Part shown: one piece after another, positions 30,901 through 41,906 of the stretch
Numbering within the stretch: the first letter of the stretch is position 1
Layout of the letters: each line of letters opens with the position of its first letter
Assembly (NCBI GenBank): GCA_905221605.1
Contig: CAJNDS010002293.1
Location: forward strand, 358,501-422,500
DNA: 64,000 nt
Source of the DNA: Symbiodinium natans
Lineage: Eukaryota > Sar > Dinophyceae > Suessiales > Symbiodiniaceae
Direction of reading: 5' to 3'
Made by a program: the position numbers and the translations under genes
Notes under the pieces: model-generated
Told to the model about the DNA's origin: nothing
What the model saw: the letters and a program-made list of their open reading frames with translations, nothing else
Database searches by the model: none

Positions 30901-33070
30901 TTTAGAAGGCCTGGATCATGGTTTGAAGTTTAGAAGGGCCTTTTCGACCAAATCATGATTTCTAGTTTAGAAGGCCTTTTCGATCAAATCATGGTTTCAA
31001 GTTTAGACTTAGAAGGCCTTTAAATTATGGTTTCAAGTCTAAAAGGCCTTTTCGACCAAATCATGGCTTCAAGTTGAGAAGGTCTTTTCGACCAAATCAT
31101 GGTTTCAAGTTTAGAAGACTTTTTCGACCAAATCATGATTTCAAGTTTAGAAGGAATTTTCGACCAAATCTTGGTTTCTAATTTAGAAGGTCTTTTCGAT
31201 CAAATCATGGTTTCAAGCTTAGAAGGCCTTTTGGCCAAATCATGGTTTCAAGTTCAGAAGGCTTTTCGACCAAATCATGGTTTCAAGTCTAGGAGGTTTT
31301 TTCGACCATTTCATGGTTTTAAGTTTGAAGGCCTTTTCGACCAAGTCATGGTTTCAAGATTAGAAGGTCTTTTCGACCAAATCATGATTTCAAGTTGAGA
31401 AGGTCTTTTCGACCAAATCATGGTTTCAAGTTCAGAAGGTCTTTTCGACCGAATCATCGTTTCAAGTTTAGAAGGTCTTTTCGACCAGATCATGATTTCA
31501 AAATGAGACTGTCTTTTCGACCAAATCATGGTTTCAAGTTTAGAAGGCCTTTTCGACCAAATCATGAATTCAAGTTTAGAAAAGGTTAGAGGCCTTTTCT
31601 ACCATATCATGGTTTCAAGTTGAAAAGGTTTTTTCAACCAAATCATGAATTCAAGTTGAGAAGGTCTTTTCGACCAAATCGTGATGGTTTCAAGTTTGAA
31701 GGTCTTTTCGACCAAATCATGGTTTCAAGTTTAGAAGGTCTTTTCGACCAAGTCATGGTTTCAAATTTAGAAGGTCTTTTCGACCAAATCATGATTTCAA
31801 GTTTAGAAGGAATTTTCGACCAAATCATGGTTTCAAGTTTAGAAGGTCTTTTCGACCAAATCATGGTTTCAAGTTTGGAAGACCATTTCGACCAAATCAT
31901 GGTTTCAAGTTTAGAAGGCTTTTTCGACCAAATCATGATTTCAAGTTGAGAAGATCTTGTTGACCAAATCATGGTTTTATGGAATCAAGTTGAGAAGGTC
32001 TTTTCGGCCAAATCATGGTTTCAAGTTTAGAAGGCCTTTTCGGTCAAATCATGGTTTCAAGTTTAGAAGGTCTTTTCGACCACATCATGGTTTCAAGTTG
32101 AGAATGTCTTTTCGGTCAAACCATGGTTTCAAGTTTAGAAGACTTTTTCGACCAAATCTTGGTCGACGTTTAGAAGGCCTCCTCGACGTTTCAAGTTTAG
32201 AAGACCTTTTCGATCAAATCATGGTTTCAAATTTAGAAGGTCGTTTCGACCAAATCATGGTTTCAAGTTTAGAAGGTCTTTTTTCGACAAAATCATGGAT
32301 TCAAGTTTAGAAGGTCTTTTCGATCAAATCATATTTCAAGTTGAGAAGGCCTTTTCGACCAAATCATGGTTTCAAGTTTTAGAAGGTCTTGTCGACCAAA
32401 TCATGGCTTCAAGTTGAGAATGTCTTTTCGACCAATTCATGGTTTCAAGTTTAGAAGGCCTTGTCGACCAAATCATGGTTTCAAGTTTAGCAGGTTTTTT
32501 CGACCAAATCATGGTTTCAAGTTTTAGAAGGTCTTCTCGACCAAATCATGGTTTTCGACCCAATCATGGTTTGAAGCTGCGAAGGCCTTTTCGACCAAAT
32601 CATGGTTTCAAGTTGAGAAGGCCTTTTCGCCCAAATCAAGGTTTCAAGTTTAGAAGGTCTTTCCGGCCAAATCATGGTTTCAAGTTTAGAAAAGGTTAGA
32701 AGGCCTTTTCTTTCAAATCATGGTTTCAAGTTGAGAAGGTTTTTTCTTTCAAATCATGGTTTCAAGTTGAGAAGGCCTTTTCGACCAAATCATGGTTTCA
32801 AGTTTAGAAGGTCTTTTCGACCAAAACATGGATTCAAGATTAGAAGGTCTTTTCGACCAAATCATGGTTTCAAGTTTAGAAGGTCTTTTCGACCAAATCA
32901 TGGTTTCAAGTTTAGAAGGCCTTGTCGACGTTTCAAGTTTAGAAGGTCTTCCAATCATGGTTTCAAGTTTAAAAGGTCTTTTCGTTCAAATCACGGTTTC
33001 AAGTTTAGAAGGCCTTTTCGACCAAATCTTGGTCGACGTTTCAAGTTTAGAAGGCCTTTTCGACCAAATC
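27989..33070. repeat. 36-bp satellite B, block 1
   Basis: The monomer reads AAGGCCTTTTCGACCAAATC then ATGGTTTCAAGTTTAG. Frequent variants are GTC for GCC, GTTGAG for GTTTAG, and GTCGACGTTTCAAG units. It is unrelated to the C-rich 36-bp minisatellite upstream. The period is divisible by three, so several frames on both strands stay open for 60-200 codons with 12-residue periodicity. None has a start context, domain or consistent frame. Confidence 0.97.
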
Positions 33071-34036
33071 CTAAACCCTAAACCACCCTAAACCACCCTA
33101 AACCACCCTAAACCACCCTAAACACCCTAAACCACCCTAAACCACCCTAAACCACCCTAAACCACCCTAAACCACCCTAAACCACCCTAAAACCCTTAAA
33201 CCCCAAACCCCAAACCCCAAACCCCAAACCAAACCCCAAACCCCCAAACCCCAAACCCGAAACCCTTAAACCAAACCCCAAACCCCAAAAACCCCTTAAA
33301 CCCCCAAAACCCCCCAACCCCCCCCCCCCCCCAAACCCCCAAACCCCCAAACCTTAAACCTAAACCCAAAACCCCTTAAACCCCTAAACCCCGTAAACCC
33401 CGAAACCCCTTAAACCCCTTAAACCCCTTAAACCCCTTAAACCCCCTTTAAACCCCCCTAAACCCCCTAAACCCCCTAGACCCCCTAAACCCCCTAAACC
33501 CCCTAGACCCCCTAAACCCCCTAAACCCCCTAAACCCCCTAAACCCCCTAAAACCCCCTAAAACCCCTAAAACCCCTAAAACCCCTAAAACCCCTAAAAC
33601 CCCCAAAACCCCTAAAACCCCTACTAAAACCCCTACTAAAACCCCTACTAAAACCCCTACTAAAACCCCTACTAAAACCCCTACTAAAACCCCTACTAAA
33701 ACCCCTACTAAAACCCCTACTAAAACCCCTACTAAAACCCCTAAAACCCCTAAAAACCCTAAAACCCTAAAACCCGTAAACCCGTAAACCCGTAAACCCT
33801 AAAACCCTAAAACCCTAAAACCCGTAAACCCGTAAACCCGTAAACCCGTAAACCCGTAAACCCGTAAACCCGTAAACCCGTAAACCCGTAAACCCCTAAA
33901 CCCCTAAACCCCTAAACCCCTAAACCCCTAAACCCCTAAACCCCTAAACCCCTAAACCCCTAAACCCCTTAACCCCTAAACCCCTTAACCCCTAAACCCC
34001 TAAACCCCTTAAACCCTAAACCCTAAACCCTAAACC
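33071..34036 (-). repeat. Telomere-like array 1, built of homogeneous variant blocks
   Basis: C-rich strand is plus. Blocks in order: CTAAACCACC (10 bp, to about 33190); mixed CCCCAAA/CCCTTAAA; CCCCCTAAA; CCCCTACTAAAA (12 bp, about 11 units, 33610-33740); CCCGTAAA (8 bp); CCCCTAAA (8 bp); and a few true CCCTAAA at the end. It starts right after GACCAAATC and ends right before TTTTCGACC of the satellite. Confidence 0.95.
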
Positions 34037-37000
34037 TTTTCGACCAAATCATGGTTTCAAGTTTAGAAGGCTTTTTCGACCAAATCATGATTTCAAGTTG
34101 AGAAGATCTTGTCGACCAAATCATGGTTTTCGATCAAATCACGGAATCAAGTTGAGAAGGTCTTTTCGATCAAACCATGGTTTCAAGTTTGGAAGGCCTT
34201 TTCGACCAAATCATGGTTTCAAATTTCGAAGGCCTTTTCTTTCAAATCATGGATTCAAGTTGAGAAGGTTTTTTCTTTCAAATCATGGTTTCAAGTTGAG
34301 AAGGCCTTTTCGACCAAATCTTGGTCGACGTTTAGAAGGCCTTGTCGACGTTTCAAGTTTAGAAGGCCTTTTCGATAAAATCATGGTTTCAAATTTAGAA
34401 GGTCGTTTCGATCAAATCATGGTTTCAAGTTTAGAAGGTCTTTTCGACCAAATCATGGTTTCAAGTGTAGAAGGTTTTTTCGATCAAATCAGGGTTTAAA
34501 GTTTGAAGGTCTTTTCGACCAAATCATGGTTTCAAGTTTAGAAGCCTCTTTCGACCAAATCATGGTTTCAAGTTTGGAAGGCGTTTTCGACCAAATCATG
34601 GTTTCAAGTTTAGAACGTCTTTTCGACCAAATCATGGTTTCAAGTTTAGAAGGTCCGTTCGACCAAATCATGGTTTCAAGTTTAGAAGGACTTTTCGACC
34701 AAGTCATGGCTTCAAGTTTGGAACACCTTTTCGACCAAATCATTGTTTCAAGTTTAGAAGACTTTTTCGACCACATCATGATTTCAAGTTTAGAAGGAAT
34801 TTTCGACCAAATCTTGGTTTCTAATTTAGAAGATCTTTTCGATCAAATCATGGTTTCAAGTTTAGAAGGTCTTTTCCACCAAGTCATGGTTTAAGCTTAG
34901 AAGGAATTTTCGACCAAATCATGGTTTCAAAATTAGAAGGAATTTTCGACCAAATCATGATTTCAAGTTTAGAAGGTCTTTTCGATCAAATCATGACTTC
35001 AAGTTTGGAAGACCTTTTCGACCAAACCATGGTTTCAAGTTGAGAAGACCTTTTCGACTAAATAATGATTTCAAGTTGAGAAGGTCTTGTCGCCCAAATC
35101 ATGGTTCTCGATCAAATCACGGAATTAAATTGAGAAGGTCTTTTCGCCCAAATCATGGTTTCAAGTTTAGAAGGTCCGTTCGACCAAATCATGGTTTCAA
35201 GTTTAGAAGGTCTTTTCGACCAAATCATGGTTTTAAGTTGGGAAGGTCTTTTCGACCAAATCATGATTTCAATCAAATCATTATCGACGTTTCAAGTTTA
35301 GAAGATCTTGTCGACCAAATCATGGCTTCAAGTTTGGAAGGTCTTTTCGACCAAAATATGGTTTCAAATTTAGAAGGCTTTTACGTCCAAGTCATGATTT
35401 CAAGTTGAGAAGGTCTTTTCGACCAAATCTTGGTTTCAAATTTAGAAGGCCTTTTCGACCAAATCATGGTTTCAAGATTAGAAGAACTTTTCGACCAAAT
35501 CATGATTTCAAATTTAGAAGACCTTTTCGACCAAACCGCCTTTTCGACCAAACCATGGTTTCAAGTTGAGAAGGCCTTTTCGACCAAATCTTGGTCGACG
35601 TTTAGAAGGCCTTGTCGACGTTTCAAGTTTAGAAGGCCTTTTCGACCAAATCATGGTTTCAAGTTTAGAAGACTTTTTCGACCAAATCATGATTTCAAGT
35701 TGAGAAGGTTTTGTCGCCAAAATCATGGATCTCGATCAAATCACGGAATTAAGTTGAGAAGGTCTTTTCGCCCAAATCATGGTTTCAAGTTTAGAAGGTC
35801 CGTTCGACCAAATCATGGTTTCAAGTTTAGAACGTCTTTTCGTTCAAATCATGGTTTCAAGTTGGGAAGGTCTTTTCGACCAAATCATGGTTTCAAGTTT
35901 AGAAGGTTTTTTAAACCAAATCATGGTTTCAAGTTGGGAAGGTCTTTTCGACCAAATCTTGGTTTCTAATTTAGAAGGCTAATTTCGACCAAATCATGGT
36001 TTCAAAATTAGAAGGTCTTTTCGACCAAATCATGGTTTCAAGATTAGAAGGCCTTTTCGACCAAATCATGGATTCAAGTTTAGAAGGCTTTTTCGACCAA
36101 ATCATGGTTTCAAGTTGAGAAGTTTTTTTCAACCAAATCATGGTTTCAAGTTTAGAAGGTCTTGTCGGCCAAATCATGGTTTCAAGATTAGAAGACATTT
36201 TCGACCAAATCATGGTTTCAAGTTTAGAAGGCCTTTTCGACCAAATCATGATTTCAAGTTTAGAAGGTCTTTTCGACCAAATCATGGTTTCAAGTTTAGA
36301 AGGCTTTTTCGACCAAATCATGGTTTCAAGTTTAGTAGGCCTTTTCGATCAAATCATGGTTTCAAGTTTTAGAAGGTCTTCTCGACCAAATCATGGTTTT
36401 CGACCCAATCATGGTTTGAAGCTGAGAAGGTCTTTTCGACCAAATCATGGTTTCAAGTTGAGAAGGCCTTTTGGACCAAATCATGGTTTCAAGTTTTAGA
36501 AGGCCTTTTCGACCAAATCATGAATTCAAGTTTAGAAAAGGCTAGAGGCTTTTTCTACCAAATCATGGTTTCAAGTTGAAAAGGTTTTTTCAACCAAATC
36601 ATGAATTCAAGTTGAGAAGGTCTTTTCGACCAAATCATGAATTCACATTTAGAAGGCCTGGATCATGGTTTCAAGTTGAGAAGGCCTTTTCGACCAAATC
36701 ATGATTTCAAGTTCAGAAGCCTTTTCGATCAAATCATGGTTTCAAGTTTAGAAGGCCTTTAAATTATGGTTTCAAGTCTAAAAGGCCTTTTCGACCAAAT
36801 CATGGCTTCAAGTTGAGAAGGTCTTTTCGACCAAATCATGGTTTCAAGTTTAGAAGACTTTTCCGACCAAATCATGATTTCAAGTTTAGAAGGCTTTTCG
36901 ACCAAATCATGGTTTCAAGTCTAGGAGGTTTTTTCGACCATTTCATGGTTTTAAGTTTGAAGGCCTTTTCGACCAAGTCATGGTTTCAAGATTAGAAGGT

Positions 37001-38710
37001 CTTTTCGACCAAATCATGATTTCAAGTTGAGAAGGTCTTTTCGACCAAATCATGGTTTCAAGTTCAGAAGGCCTTTTCGACCGAATCATCGCTTCAAGTT
37101 TAGAAGGTCTTTTCGACCAGATCATGATTTCAAAATGAGACTGTCTTTTCGACCAATTCATGGTTTCAAAATTGGAAGACCTTTTCGACCAAATCATGAA
37201 TTCAAGTTTAGAAAAGGTTAGAGGCCTTTTCTACCAAATCATGGTTTCAAGTTGAAAAGGTTTTTTCAACCAAATCATGAATTCAAGTTGAGAAGGTCTT
37301 TTCGACCAAATCATGATGGTTTCAAGTTTGAAGGTCTTTTCGACCAAATCATGGTTTCAAGTTTAGAAGGTCTTTTCGACCAAGTCATGGTTTCAAATTT
37401 AGAAGGTCTTTTCGACCAAATCATGGTTTCAAGTTTAGAAGGGATTTTCGACCAAATCATGGTTTCAAGTTTAGAAGGCCTTTTCGACCAAATCATGGTT
37501 TCAAGTTTGGAAGACCTTTTCGACCAAATCATGGTTTCAAGTTTAGAAGGCTTTTTCGACCAAATCATGATTTCAAGTTGAGAAGATCTTGTTGACCAAA
37601 TCATGGTTTTCGATCAAATCATGGAATCAAGTTGAGAAGGTCTTTTCGGCCAAATCATGGTTTCAAGTTTAGAAGGCCTTTTCGGTCAAATCATGGTTTC
37701 AAGTTTAGAAGGTCTTTTCGACCACATCATGGTTTCAAGTTGAGAATGTCTTTTCGATCAAACCATGGTTTCAAGTTTAGAAGACTTTTTCGACCAAATC
37801 TTGGTCGACGTTTAGAAGGCCTCCACGACGTTTCAAGTTTAGAAGACCTTTTCGACCAAATCATGGTTTCAAATTTAGAAGGTCGTTTCGACCAAATCAT
37901 GGTTTCAAGTTTAGAAGGTGTTTTCGACAAAATCATGGATTCAAGTTTAGAAGGTCTTTTCGATCAAATCATATTTCAAGTTGAGACGGTCTTTTCGACC
38001 AAATCATGGTTTCAAGTTTTAGAAGGTCTTGTCGACCAAATCATGGCTTCAAGTTGAGAATGTCTTTTCGACCAATTCATGGTTTCAAGTTTAGAAGGCC
38101 TTGTCGACCAAATCATGGTTTCAAGTTTAGCAGGTTTTTTCGACCAAATCATGGTTTCAAGTTTTAGAAGGTCTTCTCGACCAAATCATGGTTTTCGACC
38201 CAATCATGGTTTGAAGCTGCGAAGGCCTTTTCGACCAAATCATGGTTTCAAGTTGAGAAGGCCTTTTCGCCCAAATCAAGGTTTCAAGTTTAGAAGGTCT
38301 TTCCGGCCAAATCATGGTTTCAAGTTTAGAAAAGGTTAGAAGGCCTTTTCTTTCAAATCATGGTTTCAAGTTGAGAAGGTTTTTTCTTTCAAATCATGGT
38401 TTCAAGTTGAGAAGGCCTTTTCGACCAAATCATGGTTTCAAGTTTAGAAGGTCTTTTCGACCAAAACATGGATTCAAGATTAGAAGGTCTTTTCGACCAA
38501 ATCATGGTTTCAAGTTTAGAAGGTCTTTTCGACCAAATCATGGTTTCAAGTTTAGAAGGCCTTGTCGACGTTTCAAGTTTAGAAGGTCTTCCAATCATGG
38601 TTTCAAGTTTAAAAGGTCTTTTCGTTCAAATCACGGTTTCAAGTTTAGAAGGCCTTTTCGACCAAATCTTGGTCGACGTTTCAAGTTTAGAAGGCCTTTT
38701 CGACCAAATC
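34037..38710. repeat. 36-bp satellite B, block 2
   Basis: Same monomer as block 1. The right part (about 36.7-38.71 kb) duplicates the right part of block 1; bases 37991-38858 equal 32351-33218 by eye with no difference. Confidence 0.97.
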
Positions 38711-39439
38711 CTAAACCCTAAACCACCCTAAACCACCCTAAACCACCCTAAACCACCCTAAACACCCTAAACCACCCTAAACCACCCTAAACCACCCTAA
38801 ACCACCCTAAACCACCCTAAACCACCCTAAAACCCTTAAACCCCAAACCCCAAACCCCCAAACCCNNNNNNNNNNNNNNNNNNNNNNNNNNNNNNNNNNN
38901 NNNNNNNNNNNNNNNNNNNNNNNNNNNNNNNNNNNNNNNNNNNNNNNNNNNNNNNNNNNNNNNNNCCCCTAAAACCCCTAAAACCCCTAAAACCCCTAAA
39001 ACCCCTAAAACCCCTACAACCCCTAAAACCCCTAAAACCCCTAAAACCCCTAAAACCCCTAAAACCCCTAAAACCCCTAAAACCCCTAAAACCCCTAAAA
39101 CCCCTTAAAACCCTAAAACCCTAAAACCCGTAAACCCTAAAACCCTAAAACCCGTAAACCCGTAAACCCGTAAACCCTAAAACCCGTAAACCCGTAAACC
39201 CCTAAATCCGTAAACCCGTAAACCCGTAAACCCGTAAACCCGTAAACCCGTAAACCCGTAAACCCGTAAACCCGTAAACCCGTAAACCCGTAAACCCCTA
39301 AACCCGTAAACCCGTAAACCCGTAAACCCGTAAACCCGTAAACCCCTAAACCCCTAAACCCCTAAACCCCTAAACCCCTAAACCCCTAAACCCCTAAACC
39401 CCTAAACCCCTAAACCCCTTAAACCCTAAACCCCAAACC
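38711..39439 (-). repeat. Telomere-like array 2, with an assembly gap
   Basis: Enters and leaves the satellite at the same monomer positions as array 1. The left side is the CTAAACCACC block. The right side is CCCCTAAAA, CCCGTAAA and CCCCTAAA blocks. The CCCCTACTAAAA block of array 1 is not visible and may lie in the gap. Confidence 0.93.
38866..38965. other. Assembly gap (exactly 100 N)
   Basis: A run of exactly 100 N, a usual placeholder for unknown length. If array 2 matches array 1 in length, about 340 bp is missing (966 bp against 629 known bases). Confidence 0.98.
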
Positions 39440-41641
39440 TTTTCGACCAAATCATGGTTTCAAGTTTAGAAGGCTTTTTCGACCAAATCATGATTTCAAG
39501 TTGAGAAGATCTTGTCGACCAAATCATGGTTTTCGATCAAATCACGGAATCAAGTTGAGAAGGTCTTTTCGATCAAATCATGGTTTCAAGTTTGGAAGGC
39601 CTTTTCGACCAAATCATGGTTTCAAATTTAGAAGGCCTTTTCTTTCAAATCATGGATTCAAATTTAGAAGGCCTTTTCTTTCAAATCATGGATTCAAGTT
39701 GAGAAGGTTTTTTCTTTCAAATCATGGTTTCAAGTTGAGAAGGCCTTTTCGACCAAATCTTGGTCGACGTTTAGAAGGCCTTGTCGACGTTTCAAGTTTA
39801 GAAGGCCTTTTCGAGAAAAAATCATGGTTTCAAATTTAGAAGGTCTTTTCGAACAAATCATGGTTTCAAGTGTAGAAGGTTTTTTCGATCAAATCAGGGT
39901 TTAAAGTTTGAAGGTCTTTTCGACCAAATCATGGTTTCAAGTTTAGAAGCCTCTTTCGACCAAATCATGGTTTCAAGTTTGGAAGGCCTTTTCGACCAAA
40001 TCATGGTTTCAAGTTTAGAACGTCTTTTCGACCAAATCATGGTTTCAAGTTTAGAAGGTCCGTTCGACCAAATCATGGTTTCAAGTTTAGAAGGACTTTT
40101 CGACCAAGTCATGGCTTCAAGTTTGGAACACCTTTTCGACCAAATCATTGTTTCAAGTTTAGAAGACTTTTTCGACCACATCATGATTTCAAGTTTAGAA
40201 GGTCTTTTCGACCAAATCTTGGTTTCTAATTTAGAAGATCTTTTCGATCAAATCATGGTTTCAAGTTTAGAAGGTCTTTTCCACCAAGTCATGGTTTCAA
40301 GCTTAGAAGGAATTTTCGACCAAATCATGGTTTCAAAATTAGAAGGAATTTTCGACCAAATCATGATTTCAAGTTTAGAAGGTCTTTTCGATCAAATCAT
40401 GACTTCAAGTTTGGAAGACCTTTTCGACCAAACCATGGTTTCAAGTTGAGAAGACCTTTTCGACTAAATAATGATTTCAAGTTGAGAAGGTCTTGTCGCC
40501 AAAATCATGGTTCTCGATCAAATCACGGAATTAAATTGAGAAGGTCTTTTCGCCCAAATCATGGTTTCAAGTTTAGAAGGTCCGTTCGACCAAATCATGG
40601 TTTCAAGTTTAGAAGGTCTTTTCGACCAAATCATGGTTTTAAGTTGGGAACGTCTTTTCGACCAAATCATGATTTCAATCAAATCATTATCGACGTTTCA
40701 AGTTTAGAAGATCTTGTCGACCAAATCATGGCTTCAAGTTTAGAAGGTCTTTTCGACCAAAATATGGTTTCAAATTTAGAAGGCTTTTACGTCCAAGTCA
40801 TGATTTCAAGTTGAGAAGGTCTTTTCGACCAAATCTTGGTTTCAAATTTAGAAGGCCTTTTCGACCAAATCATGGTTTCAAGATTAGAAGAACTTTTCGA
40901 CCAAATCATGATTTCAAATTTAGAAGACCTTTTCGACCAAACCATGGTTTCAAGTTTAGAAGGCCTTTTCGACCAAATCATGGTTTCAAGATTAGAAGGC
41001 CTTTTCGACCAAATCACGGTTTTAAGTTTGGAAGGCCTTTTCGACCAAATCATGGCTTCAAGTTTAGAAGGCCTTTTCGACCAAATCATGGTTTCAAGTT
41101 TAGAAGGCTTTTTCGACCAACTCATGATTTCAAACTGAGAAGCCCTTTTCGATCAAATCTTGGTTTCAAGTCTAGAAGACCTTTTCGACAAAATCATGGA
41201 TTCAAGTTTAGAAGGCCATTTCGACCAAATCATGGTTTCAAGTTTAGAAGACTTTTTCGACCAAATCATGATTTCAAGTTGAGAAGATCTTTTCGACCAA
41301 ATCATGGTTTCTAATTGAGACGGCCTTTTCGATCAAATCATGGTTTCAAGTTTGGAAGGCCTTTTCGATCAAATCATGGCTTCAAGTTTGGAAGGCCTTT
41401 TCGACCAAATCTTGGTTTCTAATTTAGAAGGCCAATTTCGACCAAATCATGGTTTCAAAATTAGAAGGTCTTTTTGACCAAGTCATGGTTTCAGGTTTAG
41501 AAGGTCTTTTCGACCAAATCATGGTTTCAAGTTTAGAAGGAATTTTCGTTCAAATCATGGTTTCAAGCAAAGAAGGCCTTGCCCGACAAAATTATGGTTT
41601 CAGGTTGAGAAGGCCTTTTGGACCAAATCATTGCGTCGGGA
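39440..41641. repeat. 36-bp satellite B, block 3
   Basis: Same monomer. About 39440-40925 parallels 34037-35520 at an offset near 5.4 kb. The last monomers decay into GGACCAAATCATTGCGTCGG before the G-rich tract. Confidence 0.96.
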
Positions 41642-41880
41642 AATGGGGAGGGGAGGGGGGGCGAGTAGGGGGGCTGGGGCTGGGGCTGGGGCTGGGGCTG
41701 GGGCTGGGGCTGGGGCTGGGGCTGGGGCTGGGGCTGGGGATGGGGCTGGGCTGGGACTGGGGCTGGGGCTGGGAGTGGGGGCTGGGGCTGGGGCTGGGGG
41801 TGGGGCTGGGGCTGGGGCGGGGCTGGTTGGGGGGCTGGGCTGGTCAGTGGGCTGGGGCTGGGGCGGGGGCTGGGGGAAGT
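41642..41880 (+). repeat. GGGGCT-type G-rich tract, copy 2
   Basis: A more regular run of about 12 perfect GGGGCT units, then the same variant order as copy 1 (GGGGCTGGGCTGGTCAGTGG near the end) and the same GGTGAGGGAATGGG exit. Confidence 0.92.
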
Positions 41881-41906
41881 GGTGAGGGAATGGGAGTGGG
41901 CAGTGG

